DNA from: Chromobotia macracanthus
Taxonomy: Eukaryota; Chordata; Actinopteri; Cypriniformes; Botiidae
Assembly: GCA_036877525.1 (NCBI GenBank)
Contig: JAZGTH010000072.1
Location: forward strand, 3,224,001 to 3,288,000
DNA: 64,000 nt
Reading direction: 5' to 3'
Shown here: positions 13,308 through 26,400 of the stretch, one piece after another
How the letters are laid out: each line of letters starts with the position of its first letter
Numbering within the stretch: position 1 is the first letter of the stretch
Position numbers and translations under genes: made by a program
The notes under the pieces: model-generated
Told to the model about the DNA's origin: nothing
Databases searched by the model: none
Seen by the model: the letters and a program-made list of their open reading frames with translations, nothing else

Positions 13308-14983
13308 ATGCGTTTGTCAATCAAACGGGAGCTGTACTCCTGGTGACCCTGTTTGGAGTGTGTACACTAACTAGAACACTCTACCTAGTACTAATATGCC
13401 ATGGAGCAGGTCCAACACATCTGGTGTCCAAACTGGTCAGAAACTGGAACAAAATGCAGTATCATTATAACCAGCACACCCCAATTGTGTTTGTGGGTGG
13501 GGTACCTCGATCAGGGACCACCCTGATGCGTGTCATGCTTGACGCACACCCTGACATCCGCTGCGGGGAGGAGACAAGGGTGATTCCGAGACTGCTGTTC
13601 CAGAGGCACAGCTGGGGAAAGCAGGTCAATGAGCGCTGGGCCCTGGAGGACGAAGGGATCACTCAGCAGTTACTGGACTCTGCCACCACAGCTTTCATAC
13701 TGGAGGTCATTGCACGTCATGGAGAACCTGCACCACTGCTGTGCAATAAAGACCCTTTTACATTGAAGAGTGCCGTTTATCTGTCACAACTGTTTCCCAA
13801 GTAAGATCAATCGTAAATTTAAATGCTGATTTAATCCAAGAATCATGACATTTTTGGACATTTACACACATTAAATACAAGGAGGACAGTCCTCACCATG
13901 ACTCGTGCTTTCTCCACATTTTAGTCTCTCTCTGGCCTAATGCTCATTACCATCATCCTTTCAGTTCTAAATTCCTGCTAATGGTGAGAGACGGTCGGGC
14001 ATCAGTTCATTCTATGATCTCCAGACGGGTGACCATTGCTGGCTTCAACCTGGCCAGCTACAGGGACTGCCTGTCCAAGTGGAACGGTGCAATAGAAGCG
14101 ATGCTCTTCCAGTGCGTGGCTGTCGGCAGAAAACGTTGCATGACGGTACGGTACGAGGATCTGGTGCTGCAGCCACGTGCTACCATGCGCCGCGTGCTGC
14201 AATTCCTGCATACACCGTGGCATGAAGGAGTGCTTCACCATGAAGAGGCCATTGGGAAACCAGGAGGGGTGTCACTGTCTAAGTTGGACTCAGTTGCATT
14301 TATTTTATTATATTTATTCAATTTTGAGGTATACCACTAGTATTTTGTTGATTCATTTTTTTTACCTTGTTTCTAAGGAGTGAACGTTCTACAGATCAGG
14401 TGATCAAACCGGTTAACCTGGAGGCCCTCACACGCTGGGTGGGCCATATTCCAGCAGATGTCCAGGAAGATATGGAGAACATCGCTCCGATGCTACACAG
14501 GCTGGGCTACAACCCCAACGCAAACCCCCCAGATTATGGTCAACCAGCTCCTGAAGTGATAAACAATACACAGAGGGTATAAATGAACACTATGTGATAT
14601 GAGCTCTGATTCCTGCTGCAGTTCTGTGTGGCTCAGAGCTGTTATATATTTAGATGTTATTCAGTTATGTTATTTCCTGTTGTTCTTCACAGGTACTGAA
14701 AGGAGACTTCAAAATTCCTGCAAGCTTGAAAAGATGGGCACAAGTTAGTGTATATTTAGATTTTTGTATGAACTCTATGAACATAAATACTACGTATATT
14801 GCATTTATGTCTTTACTAACAGACGTGTTTAATGAATCATATTGCTAAACCATTTTGATAACAAACTGATTGCAGTTTTCAATTATCTCAGGATACCACG
14901 GGAACTCCAAGGAGGCAGAAACCGAGCGGCTGAGAACAATTTCCGTGTCCGGTTTTGCTTTGGATAAGCTCACCACAACGTGA
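13308..14983 (+). CDS. tpst2: Tyrosylprotein sulfotransferase, tpst2-like, with apparent N-terminal frameshift
   Basis: Golgi enzyme that moves sulfate from PAPS to tyrosines of secreted proteins. Coding exons: 13308-13800, 13965-14282, 14378-14576, 14693-14743 and probably 14876-14983. Visible are the 5'-phosphosulfate loop GGVPRSGTTLMR, the block LDAHPDIRCGEETRVIPR with the catalytic Glu, the 3'-phosphate block FLLMVRDGRASVHSM, and STDQVIKPVNLEAL. The ATG at 13308 starts MRLSIKR, like TPST2, but that frame stops at 13344-13346. The transmembrane anchor and catalytic domain continue in another frame (codons in phase with 13343). One missing G in the run at 13327-13329 would reconcile them. 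Without it the first in-frame Met is at 13454, giving a protein without an anchor. Last exon uncertain: an acceptor at 14891 would give a shorter tail. TPST2 is chosen over TPST1 from the N-terminus and from the sez6l neighbour. Confidence 0.85.
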
Positions 14984-15312
14984 AGTCTCACAACATCAGT
15001 CGGAGAGGAACTTCAGCAAACCAAAACAATCACCATAATCCAGATCAGCGAGGATCAGATCAGATCTCCAGATCAGATCTCCAGATCTGATCTCCAAATC
15101 CTAATAATGGACCAAAACCGTGCAATGTACTGAACTAAATAACACGTGTGTCAAGAACAAGGACATAAATAAGACCACAATCACCAAATTTCATATTTTA
15201 TCATTTAACCATGTTATGTTAGGTTGATCTAATCCGTTTTGCAGGTAATTTCATTCTCAGGTTTATTTATACAGGAGTTTCCTGCTGTTCTCAGTTCACA
15301 TTTCACTTCCTC

Positions 15313-15318
15313 AATAAA
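15313..15318 (+). terminator. Polyadenylation signal of tpst2
   Basis: AATAAA 330 bases after the proposed tpst2 stop and about 500 bases before the ubc TATA box. Confidence 0.55.
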
Positions 15319-15589
15319 GAAATGTTATCATTTCATACCCTCAAAATGAAAATGAGGGAAATGAGAAATGAAAACCGTGACGTCGCGCTTGGTGACGCGC
15401 TGTTGCTATGCGCGAGAGTGCATGTTCTTCGACCTTGTTATTATTATTATATAATAAGCTTGTTATTAATTTTCCCACTCAATGTCTCCAAAGCAGCATT
15501 ATTTCAATAAAACAATCATGAAAACAGTCGTGAACGTGTCGTTTCGACAGCTTATCTTTGTGTCAAACATTGTGAAAACATTACACCGC

Positions 15590-15928
15590 GGTGCAGAACG
15601 GCGCATCAGATCACTCCGCCACAACCCCACGAACACACACAAACACGTTTGTGTTTTTAATTTACACAAAACAATTTTTGTATAAACGTGGTTGCACGTT
15701 TTTTTAATAAAACGCAACTTTCATTTTTAAAAACAAAGCGCGCGTTAAAGGATGTTTCGCGTTCGTCCGCAGCGCTCGTTTAAATAGTGCGCAGGGTGGA
15801 GCGGCGGAAGGATACGGCGAGTTCGGTATAAGTAGCGGAGTCTTTTGTTTTCAGCCGTAGATTCGTTCGTGTGACGAGAGAGGCTGAACTTCCGTGCTCC
15901 GTGCTTTTCCAGAAAAGAACATTTGTTT
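15590..15928 (+). promoter_or_regulatory. ubc promoter and non-coding first exon
   Basis: CpG-richer sequence with a TATA box (TATAAGTA, 15827-15834) and a second AT-rich motif, TTTAAATAG, near 15779. The transcribed leader ends at a consensus donor (GTAAGT at 15929). A heat-shock-element-like TTCCAGAA (15907-15914) followed by AAGAAC sits in the leader. This matches the stress-inducible layout known for vertebrate polyubiquitin genes. The exact start site is not determined. Confidence 0.7.
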
Positions 15929-17790
<1,862 letters not shown>

Positions 17791-17873
17791 TCAGTCATCT
17801 TGATCGTCATCTTGAAGTCTTAAATTGGTCAAGACCAAATTCTCACAATCCTTGTTGTTCCTCTTAATCATTC

Positions 17874-17879
17874 AATAAA
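17874..17879 (+). terminator. Polyadenylation signal of ubc
   Basis: AATAAA 84 bases after the stop codon, giving a short 3' UTR typical of polyubiquitin mRNAs. Confidence 0.8.
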
Positions 17880-18564
17880 GTTTGAGCATTCCATGTTTGC
17901 TGTTTGACTCGTTGAAAAATATTTGAGTTATTTTAAGTAGTTTGTTTTATTTTTTACAATATGAAGCGTTCCAACAGCCATAAGGGTAATTATCAGTAAC
18001 TGCATTTTAAACTTGTGATGTCCAGAGAAAATTTCAAGAACCTCTTATGTCCTGGTCTTTGTTTCTCAAAGTTTCTAGACAATTCTTTGATTTATTCTAA
18101 ATAGTTGACTAGGGAGGTCATGGAAACTAACTTGGCCAAATGAACTCGTGATAAAACTGGTATTTAACATCGAGGCAATTTTGCACATTAAAACTTGTGG
18201 TGGTTTATTTAGTAACGCAACATCAGCATTGGTAGGAATATTTCACAATTTTTTTGGGTTTCATTTCAGAGTTGCTGTGTCACTCAATCTGCTTGTCAGT
18301 AATTGAGATGTTTAGACCAGCCAGCAGGTGTCGCCAGTGATGGTAATATTCCTGAAAGTTACTCTGACATCTTACTGGCCTGCCTGTGATCATATAAAAC
18401 TTTCAATTATAATGGCCTAGTAGTTAAGACCTAAGAATCAAAGTCCTTCTTTTGAGCTGATTATTTGAGTAATCTAACATTAGATTATTACTGGAAGCTG
18501 CAATAGTGTAGCTGTGTTGCAAAAGTTTATTAAATCCACTGAAGCTAATATTGGGCTTGTACAA

Positions 18565-18700
18565 ATATTTGTTCCTGTAGCTCAACGGGAAAGTCATTGG
18601 GTTAGCAGTGCAAAGGTTGTGGGGTGGATTTCCAGTGCTGATAAACTGCATACATTAAATGCACTGTAAGTTGCATTGGAAAAAAGTGTCTGCCAAATGC
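18565..18700 (+). mobile_element. tRNA-derived SINE, degenerate
   Basis: The head has an A-box-like TGTAGCTCAACGGG and a B-box-like GGTTGTGGGGTGGATTTCC at tRNA-like spacing. The tail ends AAAAAAGTGTCTGCCAAATGC, matching the fish tRNA-SINE 3' end. Too diverged to fold as a functional tRNA. Confidence 0.7.
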
Positions 18701-19189
18701 AGAACTGCAAATATTTGCTGATAGACACAAAAACGTGTCAATGGAAAATAAGACTTTAACAGATCTATATCTACCATATCTTCTGTGCTTTGCTTATTGT
18801 AAATCAGGGTTGCATTTGGGATCAGATAGTTAACCAAGTTGCAGACCCAAATTGACTAGCGATGCAATAACTGAGTGGAGCCACTTGAGGGATATACAAA
18901 TCAACCTTTGTGTTTGCAATCAAGATAACAATAATCTCACCATCACTTCTGCTTCATTCCTGACAAGGTCCCACGTTTCCATTCTGTCGTTGCATCGATT
19001 CTTTCTGTGTATAGAAACCTTGAGAAAGAATTGAGATAAGCGAATTAAGCGCTTGTTAACGATCACTGAAGTAAAAGAAATGCAAAGCAAATCCGTAACA
19101 AGAAAACCAGGAGTTTGTCACAGTAAAGACTAAAAAACAAATACAACAATAAACTATAAAAAATACAACAAATGTTTACAGCATCACAA

Positions 19190-19260
19190 CCGCGTCACGC
19201 GACATTATATCACGTGATCATGTTAACGTGACGCGACTGCGGCAGTCAGACCCGACGTTC
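19190..19260. promoter_or_regulatory. CpG-containing patch with E-box palindrome upstream of scarb1
   Basis: ATCACGTGAT (E-box CACGTG at 19211-19216) followed by AACGTGACGCG in an otherwise AT-rich spacer, about 1.2 kb before the scarb1 ATG. CACGTG is the site class of USF/TFE/SREBP-type bHLH factors. A regulatory role is inference only. Confidence 0.3.
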
Positions 19261-19899
19261 ATTTCTATAATATTAATTATTAAGTGAAAAATGTTTCATC
19301 TTTGTGTGTCGTTTAGTTACAGATTCTCCTGGTTTGAAATGCAAGAATTATATTTGACATAAAGGTATGTTTTTGCTCTGTAGGGCAGGGTCACGTTTTT
19401 CGACAATAAAAGCAAGACTTTCATGAGTTTCATTCATTAAACCCGTAGATAAATATCTCTGACGTGTGGATGATCGTATCTGTGCTTTGGGATCCCAAAT
19501 TATGAGCAGACTTTATTTTTCCGTGATAAATTCACAGTCGGAATTGGTCTCGGATTTAAAATGGCCATCACATGAACGGATGATTTCAAAGCTTGCTTTT
19601 TTGGATGTCCAATTTCCCATTCACCTCGTTTGACATTTAATACTGACTGAATTATCTTGAGAAAGACTGAAAAAGGAGATGCTATTGTTAAAACAGCTTC
19701 AGGTGATGTTTTAATGGAAGAGTCTGCTGCTCGTTTTGTAATTAAGAAAGATTACAATCTTCTTAAAGAAGATACAGGACGTGTGTTTTATTTTACTCTT
19801 TAAGAGATCAATATGCTTTTGATTACACCCAGTTCATGGTATTAATACATATAGGGTTACAATATGTATACATGAGTTAACAGTGATATAACAGTAAAA

Positions 19900-19909
19900 A
19901 TATATATAT

Positions 19910-19954
<45 letters not shown>
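19900..19954. repeat. (AT)n microsatellite
   Basis: About 55 bp of alternating A and T with one phase break. Confidence 0.95.
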
Positions 19955-19956
<2 letters not shown>

Positions 19957-20075
19957 TAATCATATTCCTTATCATTCTGGTGTCAGGACTGCATCATTTG
20001 ATCTGCTAGACATCACATCATCTTTACAATTAAACCAGATCATCATTGCAGAAACACACACACACAAATATAACT

Positions 20076-20183
<108 letters not shown>

Positions 20184-20431
20184 CAAGCCTGTATATTTGA
20201 AACTTTGGAAAGTACACATGTAACTACATTACCCAGAATCCCTTGTTTAAAGGTGGAGCTCCGAGCACAGTAAACATGGCAATCAGGCGGCATGAAGTTC
20301 ATAAATCAGAGCCGGACTTTAACATCGCTCAGAGCTGACCTGTAGTCAGTCATAAAGTCAGGAGAGCATTAATAACCAATCACCAGCTTATTTATTATAT
20401 TGCATTTCCTAAAGAAAAGTTCAGGATAAGG

Positions 20432-23400
20432 ATGGCTGTGTCTAAATCCACAGTAGCGATTGTGTTGTTAGTTTTGGGGGGTTCGGCTGTGCTGCTGGGG
20501 ACCGTCCTGGTGTTTGTCGGACCCATTATAATAGACGATCAAGTAGTAAAGGTGAGTTATATCTAACAGGTGTTAGACATCAATTACATTCAGCATTTTA
20601 AAACAGTTATAAGTCAATGTCTGAGAAGTCGTGCAACTCCTTTCTATGACGTGTGTGCCTTTAAACCCATGCATTAATGGGTTAGTTAACCATAACCATC
20701 AGATAACCCACCACATAGCTGAATGTGATAGTATAAAGTAATTATATTTAGTCAAAACAAAGCACATTGTTGTCACCTTCGTTTAATTCATTCAGGAAAA
20801 ATGCTTTTCATTCACTAACTGTGTGAATGAATTCACTTACAGTTATATATTTCATTTGCTCTGTATTTGTACTCTGCAGAATGACAATAAAGATGAATCT
20901 TATAAATATAAATATAAAACTGATATGCTGATACTTTCATAAAGCACGATTATACACAGATTACTTGTTTAAAATGGTTTTCATATCTCCACAGAATGTA
21001 CAGATTAATCCCAAAAACAAGCTCTCCTACACGATGTGGAAGGACATTCCTGTTCCCTTCTTCATGTCGATATATTTTTTCCATGTTGTCAATCCTGAGG
21101 AGATCCTGAAGGGAGAGAAGCCCATGCTGGATCAGAGGGGCCCGTATGTGTACCGGTAAGGACATGCATTGTGGCCCCAATGTTTTTAACTCTTTGCTAC
21201 TTTCTGTAAACCTATATAGCTATGTATATATATATATATTATACAAAGCAATATATAATATGAAAAATGCTAGAAATTATTTGACTTGACTGGACATATA
21301 AAGGCTTCGTGGAGGTAGGTAACCACCCCAATGCTCTGAATGCCCTTCAGGGTATTTGAGTCTTTTTTTGGGACCACCAAACATCTTAACTTTCCTCCCT
21401 CTGGATATTAAGAGTCCTGTTTCTTTCCTGGAGTGTTTCATGAAACGTTTTGTTTCTGAGTACATTTTTGGTTTTCCAGCACTGGCCGGTTTGTTACGGA
21501 TTCCTCTTTTGCTTGCTTTATATATAAATAATGGTGGACACATTATACGAGCTTCAGTTATCTGGTTATTATGCAGATGTCCTTCCTGATGGTGTTTTAT
21601 GAACTTTATTCCTTATTTTGCTGTTTGGTGTAGAAACTAAAATTTCTTAGCGCAATTGTAAATGTATTTTTTGGTATTTTTATTTTTTACTTTTTAAATA
21701 CAAATGTATGCTTTTAAACCCTTATTCATTTAATGTCAGGGTGTTTTGTGGTTAAATATGCATTGGTTTCGCCCATCATGTAGAGTGGTTATTTTTTTAG
21801 GATACAGACACATGACAAGTTTCCACACCAATCATGTGCTTGCATGCGCTTGCCACAATCACAACATCATGTGCGACTTTCTAATAATTGTGTAATTTGT
21901 GCTGACCAAGTACCTCAAAGTTCCTTAAAAAGCAGAATTTTGCGGTGTTAGGTCAATATTACCATATATCTGCTACTGCCTAAGCTTACTCTATTGGCTA
22001 ACCAAGAATATAGAGCTGCTTGATCATCATAACCACAATTCTTTTGCCCAATATTACAATCACGATTTAACATGATTACTTACTGACATCAAAAATATGT
22101 ATTTATTGAATAAACTGTATATTCAGTAAATGTATTTTATTGAAAAAAAATTAATAAATAGTAGCTGAGATTAATTGCACAGCCCTACAAGAATATCCTT
22201 CTTTTATGTTGTGAATTTTATCTGTTTCAGTGAAAAACGCTGGAAAGACAATATCACGTTCCACGACAACAACACAGTTTCCTATCGTGAATATCGTCAG
22301 TATTTCTTTGAGGAAAGCATGTCTGTGGGAAACGAGTCTGATGTGGTCACCATCCCCAACATGCTAGTGCTGGTATGTTTCTACAGTGATATCCCATCAT
22401 GCATTGCAGTTTAAAGGATGCTCTTTACACACCAGTTTTTAATCCGTTTCAGGGTGCGTCAGTGATGATGGAGAATGTGTCATTTCCCATAAAGTTGTTG
22501 CTCAGCACCACCTTCAAAAGTTTTAACGAGGGACCGTTCCTGACTAAACCGGTGGGAGAACTCATGTGGGGCTACGACAGCAAGCTGGTGGACTTCCTGA
22601 ACAAATATCTGCCTGGAATGTTGCCATCCAGTGGAAAATTCGGCTTGTTTGCTGAAGTGAGTTTTTTTATGAGCATTTATTAGTGTTCTATTGCGGCAAA
22701 TCAAGTAACTCTGATTACTTGATTTGTTGAGCTAAAGATTTTTAGCTTTTAAATTACATTTTTTTTCTTCAAATACAGTTTAACAACTCCAACACGGGAC
22801 TGTTCACAGTCTTCACTGGCCGAGGTGACATCCATAATGTTCATAAAGTCGATTCTTGGAACGGTCTGAAAAGCGTAAGTTGAGCGTCTTTCTGAGACAA
22901 TGATGAGTGAGCTAAGTTTTAAAACCTAGAGATCTGACCACCTAGACAACATGTTAAAACCCAAAACACTATGTGAGCTACACAAACTCCATTGAACACA
23001 TTTCAGAACGTGTCAGAGTACAATTCATTCGATTCGAGTTGATATGTAGGCTAAAAGACAGCTCACTGGTGTTTGAAACAGCGCTTATGTGTAAAATGTT
23101 GCATGAAGAAAGTGATGTTATCATCTGATGATCATATATGCAAATCTGATGTAGAGAAACTTTGCTGCAGGTAAATTACTGGCGCACCGACCAGTGTAAC
23201 ATGATCAATGGAACAGCGGGGCAAATGTGGCCCCCATTCATGACAACAGAGTCAACCCTGTCCTTCTACAGCCCTGATGCATGCAGGTACACCACCGAGA
23301 GCATTCAGACTTACGCCCTTAAAGGGAAAGTTCACCCAAGAATGCAAATTCATCAGTCATTTACTCACGTGTTGTTTCTACCTGTATGACTTCCTTTAAT

Positions 23401-26400
23401 CTGCAGAACACAAAAGATACAATAAAAGTCACTGGGCTCCAAAACAACATGTGACGTTCATTGTAGGAACAAAAACATTTTTTGAAATATTTTTTCCTTT
23501 CTGCAGAAGACAGAAATGCATACAGGTTTAAAAAGACACCTGCGTAAGTAAATGATGATCTTTCATTTTGGGGTCTGTCTCTGTACCAACATAATGAGCT
23601 CTGAATGACACAATGTAACCACTGAGTTTGTCAGGAAGTTTTGTGGCAATTTTCCAAACTCAGATCTATGGAGCTGGTGTACCAAAGGCCGGGGGTCTCC
23701 CGTGGGATCCCAATGTATCGTTATGTGGCCCCAAAGACCCTCTTTGCCAATGGGTCAGATTATCCTCCCAATGAGGGTTTCTGTCCGTGCAGACAGTCGG
23801 GCCTTCTGAACGTCAATACCTGCAGACACAGTAAGTCTGTCTTGTGTTTATGATGTTACACATCTTCAGACTAGTTCACGTGATGATTTGAACTATTTAT
23901 TTGTTTATCTCAGATTCTCCTGTGTTCATCTCTCATCCTCACTTTTATAATGCCGATCCCGTCCTTTTGAACACTGTTAATGGACTGAGCCCGAATGAAG
24001 ATGACCACGGGCTTTTCATTGACATACACCCGGTACGAGAACTGAGAGACACATACACACCAGGTTACAGTGATAATAAAAATTAATGTAACAAATGTAG
24101 GCTTGAAATTTGAATAGATTATAGAAACAGATACAGTTTAAAATAGCAATAAATTAAAGTTTTTGTTAATCAAAATTTGTTCCAGTACTTTATAAAGGAA
24201 ACAAAACAGACTATGAGGTGACTAAGCGAGTATCTTTCAAGGTTATTGATTATCAGTTGTTATGACTTTTGACACTTATCTTAACGCTGAAATGGGCCAC
24301 AAAAGTTAGTCTTTATGTCCCTTATCTAAATTAGTTGCATAAACATGTCATTATGTTTTGCCTCTAAAACAGATTCCCCAGCATGTTTTGCTGGATCAGT
24401 TCAGTGCAGCAGTAACTGTGTGCTGCGCTTTCTTTAACATTGATGTCATCAGCTTTTCAACTTCAACGGCTGAAAAGCACCACAGGTTGTTTGTGACTTG
24501 CGTTATACCTCATCAATGGTTTGATTATGCGCCTGCATTTATCTTTACAGCTGATAAGCTAATTGGAAATTGTACTTATCGCGACCTTTATGACGTTTGA
24601 ATAACTTTGTGAAACTTAATGACCCACTGTAAGCAATTTGAAGTTTGTAGTTTTAATTAAGTTTAATCTGTGAGATTTTAAAGATGTCAGCTATATATGA
24701 GGTCAAAGACTCAACGTTTTTTGATGAAATGCACCATCTACACTGTGTAAATGTGTTTGGTTCTGTGGTGATTATAGATGTTTAATTTCTGTGATCAATA
24801 CTATTGTTTGTTTATTTGATTTGATCATGAAATAACATGATAGCTTAAATCTCATAATGTCTGCAATCGGGGCCTTTGGCCACACAGGCAGTGGTGATAA
24901 GACAAATTCCTCTTTATGGTTCTTTCTACCATCTGATTACTGGTGATATGGACACAGCTCTGTGTAGCTAAATTTAAGTCCAGATTATCACTTGCTATCA
25001 GTCCGGGTGCCATATTTGATAATTGTATAATCTAGATGGAATGTTCTGTCATCTGCGTTCCTGCTTGAGTTTGTCATCTGTGGAAAAGAATATCCAAGAC
25101 AAATTTGTAGCATGACACTCAATTACCTTTTAATCTGTCATAGTTAAAGTCTTGGATCCATGACTAAGTTGCCCCCAAAAAAATGTCTCTTTCTGTGTTT
25201 CTGTAGAGGCAAAAAAAGTTTCTCCCGTCTCATGGGTCTAAACCATAGCAGCCTTCCTTCTGCAGAATTGCCATGCTCATTATTCCCTCTCTGTTTTTTG
25301 TTGTGATCTTTTATTAAATATCTGTAGCTGATTTAAAAGCATTGTGGGTTGCTAATACCTTTAACAATTAGATTATAAATAATATTTATTTTAAAATGTT
25401 TACATTGTTGGTCCTACGTAACAGATCATGGCTGCATTTCTTAACAGCTCTATTAGATCATGTTTTCATTGAAGGCTTTGTGTCACAGGAGACTGGAGTG
25501 CCGTTGAATGTGTCCATTCGATTACAGCTCAACCTGCTGATTAAGAAGGTTTCAGGCATCTCGTAAGTGCAGCACACATTGACTAGGTTAGCAGCAGTCA
25601 CAGCAATCTGCTGAGATTCAGTCAGAAAGATCTTCTGCTGTTTGTTTGTAGATTGCAGAGCTGTTTTGTACTGTGTCATTCCTATGCTGTGGTTTTTCAT
25701 CTGTTTCAGAGAGACAGGGAAAATAAAGGAGGTGGTGATGCCCATGATCTGGTTTGGAGAGGTGAGAGTGAAGATGTTTGTACGAGAAAACAAATGACAT
25801 AAAATAAGGTCCTGTGGAGGTCCTGCATATATACAACATATCAGATGAAAATACAACAATTTCTATTTAGAAATATTAATTTCTAAATGTTTTTTGTTTT
25901 TTAATTAATTTCTAGTAATGTTTTAAGCTTTAGAAGTTAACATGTTTAGAAGTTAATATGTTTGTTAAAGTTGAATGAATGTAGTAATGTTTGGAAAACC
26001 CATCTTAATGCACAAACATTCTGGAGAAGTCCTTAGCAATATTATATGATTTTTATTTTAAGACTCTGCTTTAAGGCCGGTTACAAAGACAAGGCTTTAG
26101 TCTAATCCCAGACTAAAATGGCATGTCTGAGCCGTCTTAACTCTAAGCAGTCTTGATTTTTTGTAAGGCACATTTGTTAAAGCAACTTAACTATGTAACT
26201 GAGGCCTACTCCTGCCTTAATCTAAGACCTGTCTGTAAAACCAGGCATAAAAGTTTACTCAGTCTCCGATTTACTAGCTTGTGAATTCAGTCAGCTATTT
26301 TCACTTTGAATTGAATTTTAAAAAGTATAACCAGGTCCTTAAAATGACTCGGATGTCTTTCTCAGAGCGGGTATATTGATGGTCCTGTCCTCAACACGTT

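Noticed and set aside
23641..23663. In-frame extension of the scarb1 exon upstream of 23664
   Set aside because: An acceptor at the earlier AG (GTTTGTCAG) would insert residues not found in the family and read in a different frame; CTCAG ending at 23663 restores CRSMELVY.
24358..24600. 80-codon ORF in a scarb1 intron
   Set aside because: No likeness to CD36-family sequence; the exons on both sides join in phase without it.
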